Shown here: piece after piece, positions 16,032 through 26,157 of the stretch
Layout: each line of letters opens with the position of its first letter
Position numbering within the stretch: the stretch's first letter is position 1
Origin: an uncultured Bacteroides sp.
Lineage (GTDB): Bacteria; Bacteroidota; Bacteroidia; Bacteroidales; Bacteroidaceae
Length of the DNA stretch: 36,364 nucleotides
Direction of reading: 5' to 3'
Assembly: GCA_900766195.1 (NCBI GenBank)
Contig: CAAFUN010000002.1
Coordinates: 1 to 36,364, forward strand
Translations under genes and position numbers: made by a program
Notes under the pieces: generated by a model
Seen by the model: only the letters and a program-made list of their open reading frames with translations
The model's database searches: none
Told to the model about the DNA's origin: nothing

Positions 16032-18121
16032 CTACGTATAGGCATCCAAACCGTCATTTCTCCTTTCCCGCGATTCCCCCATGCGTAATAAGGAATCAGG
16101 CGGATATTTACCTTGTCATCGTTGCGCCTCACTTTGCGATAAAGCACATCCTTCCAGGAGGTTTTATCCAGCAGAGATGCACTACCTTCAAGAGCCACTA
16201 TCGGACTGTTGTCGACTGTCACATTTTGGGGTATCAATTGGATATCAGCGGGAATTTGGATGTCGTCTATCTTTGCTCCTGAGGGCAAGTCGACACTCTC
16301 CAAACAGTACACCAACGGACCGCGCTTCACTACCACCTGATTACGAATTTCCTCCGCTAGTGGATTAGCTTCGAGCAACGTTGCCGGCATAGTCATGCTC
16401 CACTCCACCTGATCGCCCTTCTTCCAGTTTCGCGTAATGTCAGCATAAGAATTAGCTTTCCAAGTGCCTTTCACGAACTGACCGTTGATTTTCAGTTCCA
16501 CCTGCTCGCACCAAGAAGGAACACGCATTTTTATCGTAAAGGGCTTTTTAGCTGCCGAACGGGGCAAATCACGAACAGTAAGTTTTACGTAACCCTCCCA
16601 CGGATAAGCCGTTTCTTGGTCAAGGACAATTCTACCCACTCCCTCCACATTCGTATCCAAAGCAGAAGAGCCGTAGAGATTGCACCAAATCGTCTTATCA
16701 CCCAATGTATAGGCATAGTTCTGCGCTTCACACAATGTGCGCAATGTATTGGGCGGGCAACAGAAGCAGCTGATGTATTCCGTACGTTCCTTGGGCCACC
16801 TAAGCGTATAAGGCAAATCGGCACTGATGCGCAATGGATTGGTATAGAAGTATCTCTTGCCATCCAGACTGATGCCACTAAGAACGCTGTTGTAAAGTGC
16901 GGTTTCGAGGACATCAACGTATTTGGCATCTCCGGTCACTTCAAACATACGCCAATTGAATAACATATTTCCAATATTAGCACAAGTTTCGTTGTGAGCC
17001 GTGCTATTGGGCAACTGATAAGGACGACCGTAACTTTGATGCACTTTCTGTATGCTATCCGGTTCGTAGCAGGTACCATCGGGTGACGTGCCGTCATATA
17101 AGGCACCGCAAGCACCAGTCACATACATTTTACGTGATACTATATCGTCCCAAATACTTGTTAGATTATTCATCAATTGCGTTTCTCCGGTTTCGGCATA
17201 AACATCGGCTACCCCCGCATAGAGGTAATTGGCCCTTACCGCATGACCCATGGCATGATATTGCTGACGAAACGGGATGCGGTCCTGATTGTCGTCTGTC
17301 CCGTTCTTTACCATACCCCGGATATTGATCAGATTTTTCGAGAGTTCAAGATAACGCGGATTGCCTGTGGCCCGATACATCTCTACCACTCCCATGTAGT
17401 GCGACGGACATATGGCATTACGCGCCAACTCCGCGGAAGCGGTCTCATAGAAATAACAAAGAAAATCGGTAGCTTTCAGAGCCACATTGAAGAGTGTAGA
17501 CTTACCGGTAGCTCTTTTGTGCACAATGCCTGCCGTCATCAAGTGACCCAGATTGTAGGTTTCAAAGTTAAGCCTATTGGCAAAAGCGCCCTTTTCATCG
17601 GCATTCCCCACTTTGGTACCAATCACGGTTTGCGGTGTGGAGGCATGAGAGTCTATCCCTTTATTCTTCTCTTCGATAATAACCGGAGTGTGGATGTATC
17701 CGTCGGCTCGCTGTGAGCGGGCAATATATCCGATGACATAGTCCATCAGCTTATCTAGTTTGGGATCTTTATTTACTGCATAAACGGCAGCCACTCCTTC
17801 CAGCCACTTATACAAGTCGCCGTCATGGAATGGAGGTCCCCAATGCTCTCCTTGAAGTGCACCGGATGCTATTTCAAAGTTCCTGAATCCATGAGATACA
17901 GCCGGATTATTCCAAGTATTCCACATACTCTGTAGCGAGGTTCCGCTAAATACAGCAAAACGATCACCCCAAAATCCTCCTGTCCAATGTACAGTGCCAA
18001 TTCCCGTATTTGTCATCTTTGCAAAGCGGCTATGATCCATATCGACCAAACCACCTGACTGGGCGCAAACATCAAACCGGATAAAGCACAAAACGAATAA
18101 CAACAATTTCAAACTTTTCAT
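16028..18121 (-). CDS. GH127 (DUF1680) L-furanosidase, probable aceric acid hydrolase
   Basis: The 697-residue exported protein (signal MKSLKLLLFVLCFIRFDVCAQ) covers a full GH127 (alpha/alpha)6 barrel plus C-terminal beta domains. The Zn/nucleophile site known from HypBA1 is intact: HNETC at 376-380 gives Glu378 and Cys380, and CFCCPPN at 452-458 gives Cys454 and the catalytic Cys455. GH127 is best known for beta-L-arabinofuranosidase activity. In the RG-II locus the homolog (BT1003, from memory) removes L-aceric acid, and this position between GH141 and the GH78 fusion fits that role. A short hairpin (18129-18154, 8-bp stem) lies just upstream of its start, within the 91-bp gap. Confidence 0.85.
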   Translation of the reverse strand: MKSLKLLLFVLCFIRFDVCAQSGGLVDMDHSRFAKMTNTGIGTVHWTGGFWGDRFAVFSGTSLQSMWNTWNNPAVSHGFRNFEIASGALQGEHWGPPFHDGDLYKWLEGVAAVYAVNKDPKLDKLMDYVIGYIARSQRADGYIHTPVIIEEKNKGIDSHASTPQTVIGTKVGNADEKGAFANRLNFETYNLGHLMTAGIVHKRATGKSTLFNVALKATDFLCYFYETASAELARNAICPSHYMGVVEMYRATGNPRYLELSKNLINIRGMVKNGTDDNQDRIPFRQQYHAMGHAVRANYLYAGVADVYAETGETQLMNNLTSIWDDIVSRKMYVTGACGALYDGTSPDGTCYEPDSIQKVHQSYGRPYQLPNSTAHNETCANIGNMLFNWRMFEVTGDAKYVDVLETALYNSVLSGISLDGKRYFYTNPLRISADLPYTLRWPKERTEYISCFCCPPNTLRTLCEAQNYAYTLGDKTIWCNLYGSSALDTNVEGVGRIVLDQETAYPWEGYVKLTVRDLPRSAAKKPFTIKMRVPSWCEQVELKINGQFVKGTWKANSYADITRNWKKGDQVEWSMTMPATLLEANPLAEEIRNQVVVKRGPLVYCLESVDLPSGAKIDDIQIPADIQLIPQNVTVDNSPIVALEGSASLLDKTSWKDVLYRKVRRNDDKVNIRLIPYYAWGNRGKGEMTVWMPIRR

Positions 18122-18212
18122 ATCAACATTCTTTTCTTACCTATTAGAAAAGAAACGGAATGAAAAGCTTTTTGTACTCATCATCCTCAGTTTTCAGAAG
18201 TGACTTTATCGC

Positions 18213-21200
18213 TCATTTCTCCCATTTCATCGGGTCTATTTCCATATAAGAGATGCGTTGCCGACGCCAAGTATAAATCGCATGCAATTTACCGTCTTTA
18301 CCTTGAATAATGGAGGGGTAAGAATATTGGCTGATGGGGCTGTCTTCCAATGTAGCTATCTTAGTCCACGCCTTTCCATCTTTAGAGATAGCCATACAAA
18401 GGGGGGTACGGAGACCTTTCGGAGTACTGGGTAAAGTGCTGAAATCATTATAGATTAAAACCTGCGTACCGTCCTTCATGGTCACAGCATCTGTCCCCGA
18501 ATTGTTATTTGGCAAATCGGTCAAGGTCAGTTTGCTCCAGGTATCACCTTTATCTTTACTCCATGCTGTAGCAAGCTTTCCGTTACGAGTGCGACACAGA
18601 ACCTGAAGTAGCCCGTCCTTGTGACGTAAAATACTAGGCTGAATGGCTTGTATGGGTTTCATCTTAGACGAATCACCACTGATGATACCGTATTTCAGAA
18701 CCTGATCGGAAGTAAGCAAAGCCTGATCCGCCTCTATCGGGCCCACCATTTTCCAAGTCTTTCCTTTGTCATCGGAGATTTCGAAATGCAGCCTCCATCC
18801 TCCATCACCTTCAGTGCTCGAAGGACAGATTATACGTCCGCCTATGAATTCGGGCTTATTCTTTATCGGACCAAGAAATCCTTTAGGCAAGGCCTCACGC
18901 TGCCCCCAAGTTTTCCCTCCGTCTTTGGAGCGTACCAGCCAACCTGTCCAGTCGCTTACTTTCAATCCTATTTTGTAGAAAAGCAGGAGATCACCGCCGG
19001 GAATATTGAAAAGCACCGGATTCCAGCAGGCTTTCCTTCGGGCTGACAAGGTATCACCATGAAGTGGAGTGAGGACAGGTCCTTTGTCTGCCGGAGTGCT
19101 TTCCGGCAGGATACCGGCCACCTTAGCCATAGGATCATTCAACAAAAACACACCATCACCTGCCAATTGAGGAACACTCCATTCCTTTGCCCCTTTAGGT
19201 TTCCTACACACCCAGATACAACAGTCGGGATTGCGTTCTTTGGTACCTCCAAAGAAGGAGGCTACCAAATCTCCATTGGGCATTTCGACAATGGTAGCAC
19301 CGTGGCATTCGGGAAAAGAAGCGTCTTCGTACAAAAACTGATCGGTAACAATGCTCTTATCCGGAGTAGGTATATCTACACTGTAATGATATGACCCGGA
19401 ACCTATTTTCTCTACTTTACCATCCGGCAGATGTACTTCGGCAGTGGTATTGGCAGGAATCGTCACATCCCAATCAAAATGTTGCAGTGTTTTTTTCCAT
19501 GAACTGATTACCTTACCGTAAGGTGTAATATAGGAAGCATTGATGTAACTTAAATCTTGAATTTTAAAATCCGGCTTCATGATGATATGCTTGAAGCCCA
19601 CCTGCTTTCTATCACTCCGGATGCCTGCAAGATTTTCGTAGTACCAAGGAATCAAATCACCCAACAGCATGACGTGATTGCCGCTATTCATTTCAGGATT
19701 TGCCGTGTTTCCGTTCCAAAGTTCCCAGATAGTGGTAGCTCCTTGATCGGCCATATAACCCCATGAAGGATAAGTTTTATTGGTAGCCAGCAGATAGGCT
19801 ACGTCTGCAAATCCACGCTTTGAAAGTTCACGCATCAACCATTGCACACCAATCACTCCCGAGCTGATATGTCCCTCATTGGTAGTTATGATTGCGTTAA
19901 TCACATTCTTCACCACATCATTTATGCAATCTTTGGGAACAAGTCCGAAAGCCAACGGAAGAATATTTGCAGTCACCGTATTATTTCCATAGAACACACT
20001 GTCGGGATAAAGCACATGTTCCGGAACGAGTGAAGTGTTCCGCTTTACAGTGAGGAACTTTGCATTGAAGGCATCTTTCATCCGGTGTTCCAACGTTTCC
20101 CATTCTTGTTTATCGGCATCCAAGCCCAATACTTCGGCAAAACGATGCATGGTCTGGAGCATTTTCAGGTAGTAGGCAGTTGCAATCAGCGTGCCGTCGG
20201 TTTGCCGTGCAGGATCCTTACTATGTATCAGTTCCAATGATTCGGGTGGTACACACCAGTCACCGTACTTGTCTCGAGTGATGATATAATCACTTGTCAT
20301 ATACTTATCACGCATGTGCTGCAACCAGTGCTTCATGTTGGGATAGTACTTTCTCATCGGTTCGGTATTCCCATATTGAGTGTATAACATATCACACGCC
20401 AGTGGAAGCACCGATGGCCAAGTCATATTATCCGAGTAGTAGTTCCAGTAGGCAGGAGCTACATCGGGAATGCAGCCGTCTTCACGCTGTGCCTCACAAA
20501 TGTCATTCATCCATTTGGCATAAAGCTGTCCATTTTCAAAGATATAACTTTCACCCCAGGATCCCATAGCTCTGTCGCCCAACCAAGGTTGCCGTTCATT
20601 GCGTTGGGGACAGTCAACAGGCATACCCTTATAATTGCTCAGAATACCCCAATAGGCATTACGATAGATTTGGTTGAGTGTAGCATTGGAAGAGATAAAA
20701 GAACCTGTTTCTTCCATTTCATCACTCACCACTTCGCCCACAAAGTCATCGATCTTTGCTTTGCTGTAACCTGTGACCTCCACAAAGCGAAAACCATGAT
20801 AGACAAAACGAGGTGCCCATTCGGTATTCTTCTCTTTGCCATTGCACACATAGACATCTGTCACTCGGGCATCCCGCAAATTAAGGATATAGAGCTCACC
20901 GTCTTTTTGTAAAGTCTCGGCAAAACGCAACTTAATGGAATCTCCCTTATTCACACCGCTGACTTTCATCTTTACCCATCCGGCCATATTCTGTCCCATA
21001 TCAAGGAAAAGTTTACCGTTCTTGCGGGTCAACGTGAGTGGTTTAACCGTTTTAAGTACTTTCATATTGGGGGTGGCTGCTCCGCGCAGAGTACCTGTGG
21101 GGATGCTTACCCTTTCGACCTTCATCCACGAAGCATCATCATAACCTGGCTTATTCCATCCCGGCATCTCCTTGCGAGCATCATACTCTTCACCATCATA

Positions 21201-22094
21201 CTCATTATTGCTACGAATGGGGCCATCTGTAGTCAGCTTCCACGAATCATCGGAAACAATCGTTTCAGAAGTTCCATCGGTGTATTCCACAATAAGATTC
21301 AAACGGAGTTTAGGATAGCCGAAGTTTGCTATTTTATAGGGTTTGTAGTTTTGCCTCATAGTGTAGAAGCGTCCATTGCCCAGGATCACCCCGATTGCAT
21401 TCTGCGCAGAAAGCAGATGAGAAATATCAAAGGTGTTGTACACAATCGTCTTGCGATAATCGGTAGGTACAGGGGCAAGCACCTGATCACCGATTCTCAT
21501 ACCGTTAATATACAACTCGTACATGCCGAGGCCGGCAATGTGCACGGTGGCCTGCTTTACCTGCTTCTTCACAGTAAACTCTTTGCGCAAGTAACGGGAA
21601 GAAAGACGGCTCCATTGAGTATCGCTATCCCAAGGAGCAGGTTTGTCCATCCCGATCCACTGTCCTTGCCAATGCGATTCACCCTGCAACCCCATGCTCC
21701 ATCGTGCCGGAGCGCTCCACCCACTATCACCTTGTGTGGTAGATACTTTAACTTTCCAATAACAACGCTGATTGGGTTTCAACTTCCCTCCACCGTATGG
21801 TATCCACAAGGAGGCGTCAGACTTTACAGTGCCCGAATCCCAAAGATCACCCACTTCTTTCTCTAGCAAAACCGGCGAAGAGGCCACCAACAAGTGATAG
21901 GCAGTCTGCATGACGTTCTTTTTAGAAGACTGAATCTGCCAACCCAACCGCGGGCATTCACTATCCAGCCCCATAGGGTTGACAAGCTGATCGGTACGTA
22001 GTCCGGTTACTGTCACCGGATTGGCACCTTGAAGCATAGCAGGCAAAACCAGACAAAAAGCAATAAATATACTGTAAAGAAAAATTTTCTTCAT
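18213..22094 (-). CDS. Fusion of GH78 rhamnosidase with a C-terminal sialidase-fold (BNR) domain
   Basis: The 1293-residue protein begins with a signal peptide ending near LPAMLQGAN. Residues about 25-890 are a complete GH78: the N-terminal domain NPMGLDSECPRLGWQI, catalytic signature DCPQRNERQPWLGD with Asp494 and Glu500, later NSGNHVMLLGDLIPWYYENLAGI. From about 905 a six-bladed propeller of the BNR type follows, with Asp-box-like repeats (SKDGGKTW, SDDKGKTW, SKDKGDTW). The two activities on one chain suggest sequential attack on Rha-alpha-1,5-Kdo of RG-II chain C, with the propeller releasing the 3-deoxy-ulosonic acid. That assignment is inference from context and my recollection of a GH78-GH33 protein in the B. 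thetaiotaomicron locus. It is transcribed 60 bp after GH140. Confidence 0.83.
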   Translation of the reverse strand: MKKIFLYSIFIAFCLVLPAMLQGANPVTVTGLRTDQLVNPMGLDSECPRLGWQIQSSKKNVMQTAYHLLVASSPVLLEKEVGDLWDSGTVKSDASLWIPYGGGKLKPNQRCYWKVKVSTTQGDSGWSAPARWSMGLQGESHWQGQWIGMDKPAPWDSDTQWSRLSSRYLRKEFTVKKQVKQATVHIAGLGMYELYINGMRIGDQVLAPVPTDYRKTIVYNTFDISHLLSAQNAIGVILGNGRFYTMRQNYKPYKIANFGYPKLRLNLIVEYTDGTSETIVSDDSWKLTTDGPIRSNNEYDGEEYDARKEMPGWNKPGYDDASWMKVERVSIPTGTLRGAATPNMKVLKTVKPLTLTRKNGKLFLDMGQNMAGWVKMKVSGVNKGDSIKLRFAETLQKDGELYILNLRDARVTDVYVCNGKEKNTEWAPRFVYHGFRFVEVTGYSKAKIDDFVGEVVSDEMEETGSFISSNATLNQIYRNAYWGILSNYKGMPVDCPQRNERQPWLGDRAMGSWGESYIFENGQLYAKWMNDICEAQREDGCIPDVAPAYWNYYSDNMTWPSVLPLACDMLYTQYGNTEPMRKYYPNMKHWLQHMRDKYMTSDYIITRDKYGDWCVPPESLELIHSKDPARQTDGTLIATAYYLKMLQTMHRFAEVLGLDADKQEWETLEHRMKDAFNAKFLTVKRNTSLVPEHVLYPDSVFYGNNTVTANILPLAFGLVPKDCINDVVKNVINAIITTNEGHISSGVIGVQWLMRELSKRGFADVAYLLATNKTYPSWGYMADQGATTIWELWNGNTANPEMNSGNHVMLLGDLIPWYYENLAGIRSDRKQVGFKHIIMKPDFKIQDLSYINASYITPYGKVISSWKKTLQHFDWDVTIPANTTAEVHLPDGKVEKIGSGSYHYSVDIPTPDKSIVTDQFLYEDASFPECHGATIVEMPNGDLVASFFGGTKERNPDCCIWVCRKPKGAKEWSVPQLAGDGVFLLNDPMAKVAGILPESTPADKGPVLTPLHGDTLSARRKACWNPVLFNIPGGDLLLFYKIGLKVSDWTGWLVRSKDGGKTWGQREALPKGFLGPIKNKPEFIGGRIICPSSTEGDGGWRLHFEISDDKGKTWKMVGPIEADQALLTSDQVLKYGIISGDSSKMKPIQAIQPSILRHKDGLLQVLCRTRNGKLATAWSKDKGDTWSKLTLTDLPNNNSGTDAVTMKDGTQVLIYNDFSTLPSTPKGLRTPLCMAISKDGKAWTKIATLEDSPISQYSYPSIIQGKDGKLHAIYTWRRQRISYMEIDPMKWEK

Positions 22095-22154
22095 GATCTA
22101 CTCTTTATATAACATTCAAATATCAATTAAGAGACCTCTTAAAAAATCAATAGA

Positions 22155-23654
22155 CTACTTAGTCCTCTGATTCACTTCCGGCAAAGACGTCCAGCTCTTA
22201 TCCACATAATTTTTCGCTGCATCAATGGCAATCAATACTTGATCATTTCCGCTCATGTATCCGCTATCATGTTGAAACTTAACCACCTTATTGTCATATT
22301 CGCCCAAATAGTGTAAAGAGCCGTCTTTAGGACTGTACCACCATACATTCTTCTTTGCCCCGCTTATTTTAGCCAAGTCAATTTCCATCGGTCGCCCGGA
22401 ATAATTATAAACCAACAAATAATCTTTGCCGCGTGTAGCTATGGCTCGGTCGTAACGTTCGCCATTTTGGCCAGCAATGATACTCTGATCGGGTACCCGC
22501 TCAAAGAAAGGGAACGCTAACATCAAGTTCTTGATGTATTGCATCTGACGAAAACCGGGATTGTTTAATGCTTCCCACCAAGGTTCCTTGGCACCGTATG
22601 CCGCACTGACGCCGGGACGTACAAACTGCATTATGGAATTATTGCCATAAGTGTGACCAAATGAACCGGCAAAAACAGACCAATAAGCGTAGCGTCTGAC
22701 ATCATAGTCTTTCCAGCGCGTTTCATTCGGATCATGCAATCCCTGAGGAATTTCTTCATAGCTAGGCTCTCCGTCGAGCACAGGTTTCAGTGGATTTTTA
22801 TTTAGAGAAGCCTCCACAAAACGCCAGTTGTCTTCCTCTGTATTTTCCTCTATGGGATAATCTCCATCACCATTGCGTTGTCCGTAACGGCGATGTCCAC
22901 TTTGAAACATGTTGAAGTCTAGCCAATCGGCACTATTGAACCAAGTGGCTGAGGTAGTTCTTCCCCGAGGATGAAAGGTCATCAAGTGATTTTTGTCTAT
23001 GCTCTTGATAGATTTAGCCAATGCTTCCCATACTTCTGTTTTCTTGTCTCCGCGAATGTCACCTCCTATTACCCAGATAATGTTCGGACTGTCTTTATAA
23101 CGCGCGGCTAGGAATTTACCATAAGCTTCGGCTTCCTTTGCATTCATTCCATCGGCATTGACGGGAGTACCCCAGATACACACCATACCTATATATATGC
23201 CGTTGCGTTCCGCCGTTTTAATGATATAGTCCATGTGATCCCAATAGCCGTAAACACCTTGGCGATTGATGTTTTTGAAATTAAAACCGTCAATCATGGA
23301 GTATTGCCCGTAAGTATTCATGGAAGGCACGTCATTTAAAGTTTGAACCATAACGACATTATAACCCGCCTGCTGGCAGTTCTCTAGATAGAATGAGGTC
23401 TCATCCCTATTTAGACGTTCGGGAAGCAACCAGCCGGTATCACCCAGCCAGAAAAAAGGTGTTCCATTTTCGTGTTTCAGATAGCGATTCTCTTCAGAAA
23501 CCTTCAATTTTCCGTTCTTCCAAGGCAAATAGGTGGGAAGTTTTTTCTGCGCATGCAACAAACATGGAGCCACTAAGAAAAGTATCACCAATAGAGTGAA
23601 TGAATGTTTTGACACGACTAATAAGGATTTAATGTTATATTTCAATTTACACAT
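22155..23654 (-). CDS. GH140 apiosidase (DUF4038 family)
   Basis: The 499-residue exported protein (signal peptide about 17-35, ending LLHAQ) has a DUF4038 TIM barrel (FFWLGDTGWLLPERL, AGYNVVMVQTL) and a C-terminal beta domain from about 400. The predicted acid/base is Asp199 in WVIGGDIRGD and the nucleophile Glu296 in LDGEPSYE. Their spacing of 97 residues equals that of the characterized RG-II apiosidase BT1012 (Asp187 and Glu284, from memory). The enzyme cuts the apiose-galacturonate bond that holds chains A and B to the backbone. It lies 42 bp after GH95 in the operon. Confidence 0.87.
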   Translation of the reverse strand: MCKLKYNIKSLLVVSKHSFTLLVILFLVAPCLLHAQKKLPTYLPWKNGKLKVSEENRYLKHENGTPFFWLGDTGWLLPERLNRDETSFYLENCQQAGYNVVMVQTLNDVPSMNTYGQYSMIDGFNFKNINRQGVYGYWDHMDYIIKTAERNGIYIGMVCIWGTPVNADGMNAKEAEAYGKFLAARYKDSPNIIWVIGGDIRGDKKTEVWEALAKSIKSIDKNHLMTFHPRGRTTSATWFNSADWLDFNMFQSGHRRYGQRNGDGDYPIEENTEEDNWRFVEASLNKNPLKPVLDGEPSYEEIPQGLHDPNETRWKDYDVRRYAYWSVFAGSFGHTYGNNSIMQFVRPGVSAAYGAKEPWWEALNNPGFRQMQYIKNLMLAFPFFERVPDQSIIAGQNGERYDRAIATRGKDYLLVYNYSGRPMEIDLAKISGAKKNVWWYSPKDGSLHYLGEYDNKVVKFQHDSGYMSGNDQVLIAIDAAKNYVDKSWTSLPEVNQRTK

Positions 23655-23696
23655 ATATTAATTTTATTTTTATGGTTTATATGATGAGTAGTATAG

Positions 23697-26144
23697 TTAC
23701 ATACCGGTTAGGACATACTCTCCATTCTTTTGGGTGTTCAAGTCATAGAGGTAGGTCTTCTTAAGGCGAACAGGTTCCAACTTGATATTTCCATTGATAA
23801 TAGGAGTTTTCACTGCATTTAAAGTATATAGTGGATTAGCGTTTTCTTTTTCTGCCATTTTAAGTCCTTTCCCGTTAAGCCGGTTCAGCGAGCGGAGACG
23901 GCACACACCACCCTCTTTGGAACGGATAACTACCCGGACAATTTTCCCATTCTTCCAGTTGAAATCAAGTTCAAATCCTCCTCTGGCAACAATCCCTTTG
24001 ATGTGACCCTCTTTCCAGACGGAAGGCAAGGCAGGCAAAAGATTGATAAATCCATCGTGACTTTGCATCAGCATCTCCACGATCCCGGCTGTACAACCAA
24101 AATTTCCATCAATCTGAAAGGGCGGATGGGCATCGAATAAATTGGGATAAGTACCACCCTTCTTCTTTTCGTTGCGTACCAAGGTCAATTGATTCTGAAT
24201 GAGTTTGTAAGCATGGTCGCCATCAAGCAAACGTGCCCAAAGACAGACTTTCCAGCCCATGCTCCAACCCGTAGAGGGATCTCCGCGATGAATGAGCGAG
24301 GTACGCGCAGCAGCACAAAGTTCGGGAGTGCGGTATGGAGATATTTGATTACTAGGGAACAATCCATACAAATGCGATACATGCCGATGAATGTCATCCG
24401 GATCGTCCCAGTCATTCATCCATTCCTGCAATTGTCCCCAACGACCTATTTGCATTGGGGCCATCTCCACCAAGCGTTGTTCAAGATGATCGGCAAACTC
24501 TTTGTCCATATTGAGCAGACGTGCAGTAGTAATAATCTGGTTCCACAAGTCAAAAATCAACTGATTATCCATCGTGCAGCCTGCCGCTGTAGTAGCTTTG
24601 CCATCACTTCCTGCATGAACATTTTCAGGAGAGTTGCTGGGACAAACCACCAACCAACCGTGTTGCGGTTCTTTCACCATTGTCTGGTCAAAAAATAAGC
24701 CAGCTTCTTTCATGATGGGATATACCGTCTTCAAAAAAGTCTTATCACCAGTATAAAGGTAATGCTCCCACAGATGTCGGCAAAGCCACGCTCCACCGCT
24801 AGACCAAAGTCCCGAAGGTGCTTTATCCACCGCTCCAGTAATCCGCCAGATATCAGTATTATGATGCAACACCCAACCCTGGGCACCATACATCACCTTG
24901 GCTGTCTCTTTTCCGGTTTCACTCACCTCTTTAATCAGTCTGAAAAGCGGTTCGTTCAATTCACTCAAGTTGGTGACTTCCGAAGGCCAATAATTCATCT
25001 CGAGGTTAATATTACACGTGTATTTGCTATCCCAAGAAGGAAATAGCTTATCATTCCATATTCCCTGAAGGTTGGCGGGTTGCCCACCTTTTTGTGAAGA
25101 ACAGATGAGCAGATAGCGTCCAAACTGGAAATAAGTCTCAACCAAGAAGTTATCGATATTTTTTGCAAAGTCCTCCACGCGCTTATCAGTGGGTACATCA
25201 GCATAGCGATCTTCTCCGAGGCTCAGGTCTACCCTGCCCATATACGTTCTAAAGAAAGAGACATGGCGACTTTTCAAGTCGTAATAAGTTTTTTGCAAAG
25301 CGTTGTTCAGATAGCTCTTGGCACGTACCGATTCATCACCCGATATATCTTTGTAATTATTGAAGTTGGTGGCAATAGATATCATAATGATGGCTTCGTC
25401 AGCAGACTCTATACTCAATGTACCGTCGCGACTAACCGTTTTTCCACCTTTGACCTCGGCAGCTACACGCCCTTGAAAAGCCACTTTTCCTTTCAGCCCT
25501 TCGTGCCAAGAAGAAATGCCCGACAGTGTAATTTCCTTCCCTTCAGAAGTAATCTCCACATCCTGATGGGGTGAAGTCAGCGAGGCATTGCACGAAATGT
25601 GTCCGGGCTTACTTGCAGTGAGCCGTATCACAACAACTTGATCAGGAAAAGAAGTAAACATCTCGCGTCGGTAAATCACACCATCCACTTCATAGCGGAC
25701 GATGCAACGTGCTGAGTCCAGACTCAGTTCACGATAATAATTCGTGTAACGTGTATGACCAGGAAACGAGAGATACAAGTCACCAAAAGATTGATAAGGC
25801 ATACCACTATTGGTCTTAGACATCACTTTTTCCGTAGCCAAGGTCTGAGCTTCGAGGTATTTTCCTTCAAAAACAAGTTGCCTCACCTTTGGTATATACT
25901 CTAAAGCATCAGGATTGGGATTGTTGTTGGGACGTCCTGCCCATATTGTTTCTTCATTCAACTGAAGATGCTCCACCCCGGGAGTGCCAAACACCATTGC
26001 GCCCAACCGACCGTTGCCCAAAGGCAGCGCCTCCGTCCAGACCTGTGCCGGCTTGTCATACCACAACTTATGCTCCTTTGCACAGAGGTTAAGCCCCATA
26101 CACAAAGCAAGCAAACCGATAATACTTTTCCTCATATAAATCAT
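23697..26144 (-). CDS. GH95 alpha-L-galactosidase/alpha-L-fucosidase
   Basis: The protein is 815 residues from 26144. A Met three codons later gives a slightly more typical signal peptide (MRKSIIGLLALCMGLNLCAK), and either start is possible. GH95 features are complete: LPLGNGRLGAMVFG and LQLNEETIWAG in the N-terminal domain, YTCNINLEMNYWP, PSNSPENVHAG with the likely acid Glu, HRHVSHLYGLFP, and IDGNFGCTAGIVEML with the base Asp. The residue two before NIN is Thr, not His. From memory, Thr here marks GH95 enzymes that act on L-galactose and His marks fucosidases. That fits removal of terminal L-galactose from RG-II chain A, as for BT1010. The gene starts 13 bp after the esterase stop, so coupling is likely. 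Confidence 0.87.
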   Translation of the reverse strand: MIYMRKSIIGLLALCMGLNLCAKEHKLWYDKPAQVWTEALPLGNGRLGAMVFGTPGVEHLQLNEETIWAGRPNNNPNPDALEYIPKVRQLVFEGKYLEAQTLATEKVMSKTNSGMPYQSFGDLYLSFPGHTRYTNYYRELSLDSARCIVRYEVDGVIYRREMFTSFPDQVVVIRLTASKPGHISCNASLTSPHQDVEITSEGKEITLSGISSWHEGLKGKVAFQGRVAAEVKGGKTVSRDGTLSIESADEAIIMISIATNFNNYKDISGDESVRAKSYLNNALQKTYYDLKSRHVSFFRTYMGRVDLSLGEDRYADVPTDKRVEDFAKNIDNFLVETYFQFGRYLLICSSQKGGQPANLQGIWNDKLFPSWDSKYTCNINLEMNYWPSEVTNLSELNEPLFRLIKEVSETGKETAKVMYGAQGWVLHHNTDIWRITGAVDKAPSGLWSSGGAWLCRHLWEHYLYTGDKTFLKTVYPIMKEAGLFFDQTMVKEPQHGWLVVCPSNSPENVHAGSDGKATTAAGCTMDNQLIFDLWNQIITTARLLNMDKEFADHLEQRLVEMAPMQIGRWGQLQEWMNDWDDPDDIHRHVSHLYGLFPSNQISPYRTPELCAAARTSLIHRGDPSTGWSMGWKVCLWARLLDGDHAYKLIQNQLTLVRNEKKKGGTYPNLFDAHPPFQIDGNFGCTAGIVEMLMQSHDGFINLLPALPSVWKEGHIKGIVARGGFELDFNWKNGKIVRVVIRSKEGGVCRLRSLNRLNGKGLKMAEKENANPLYTLNAVKTPIINGNIKLEPVRLKKTYLYDLNTQKNGEYVLTGM

Positions 26145-26157
26145 TAAAATATTCTTT

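Noticed and set aside
17177..17716. + strand open frame (179 codons) opposite GH127
   Set aside because: Antisense to intact GH127 with conserved active site; no promoter, signal or motif.
18129..18154. Hairpin between the GH78 fusion and GH127 as a terminator
   Set aside because: The 8-bp stem is A/T-rich without a T-run on the coding strand, and downstream genes clearly belong to the same operon.
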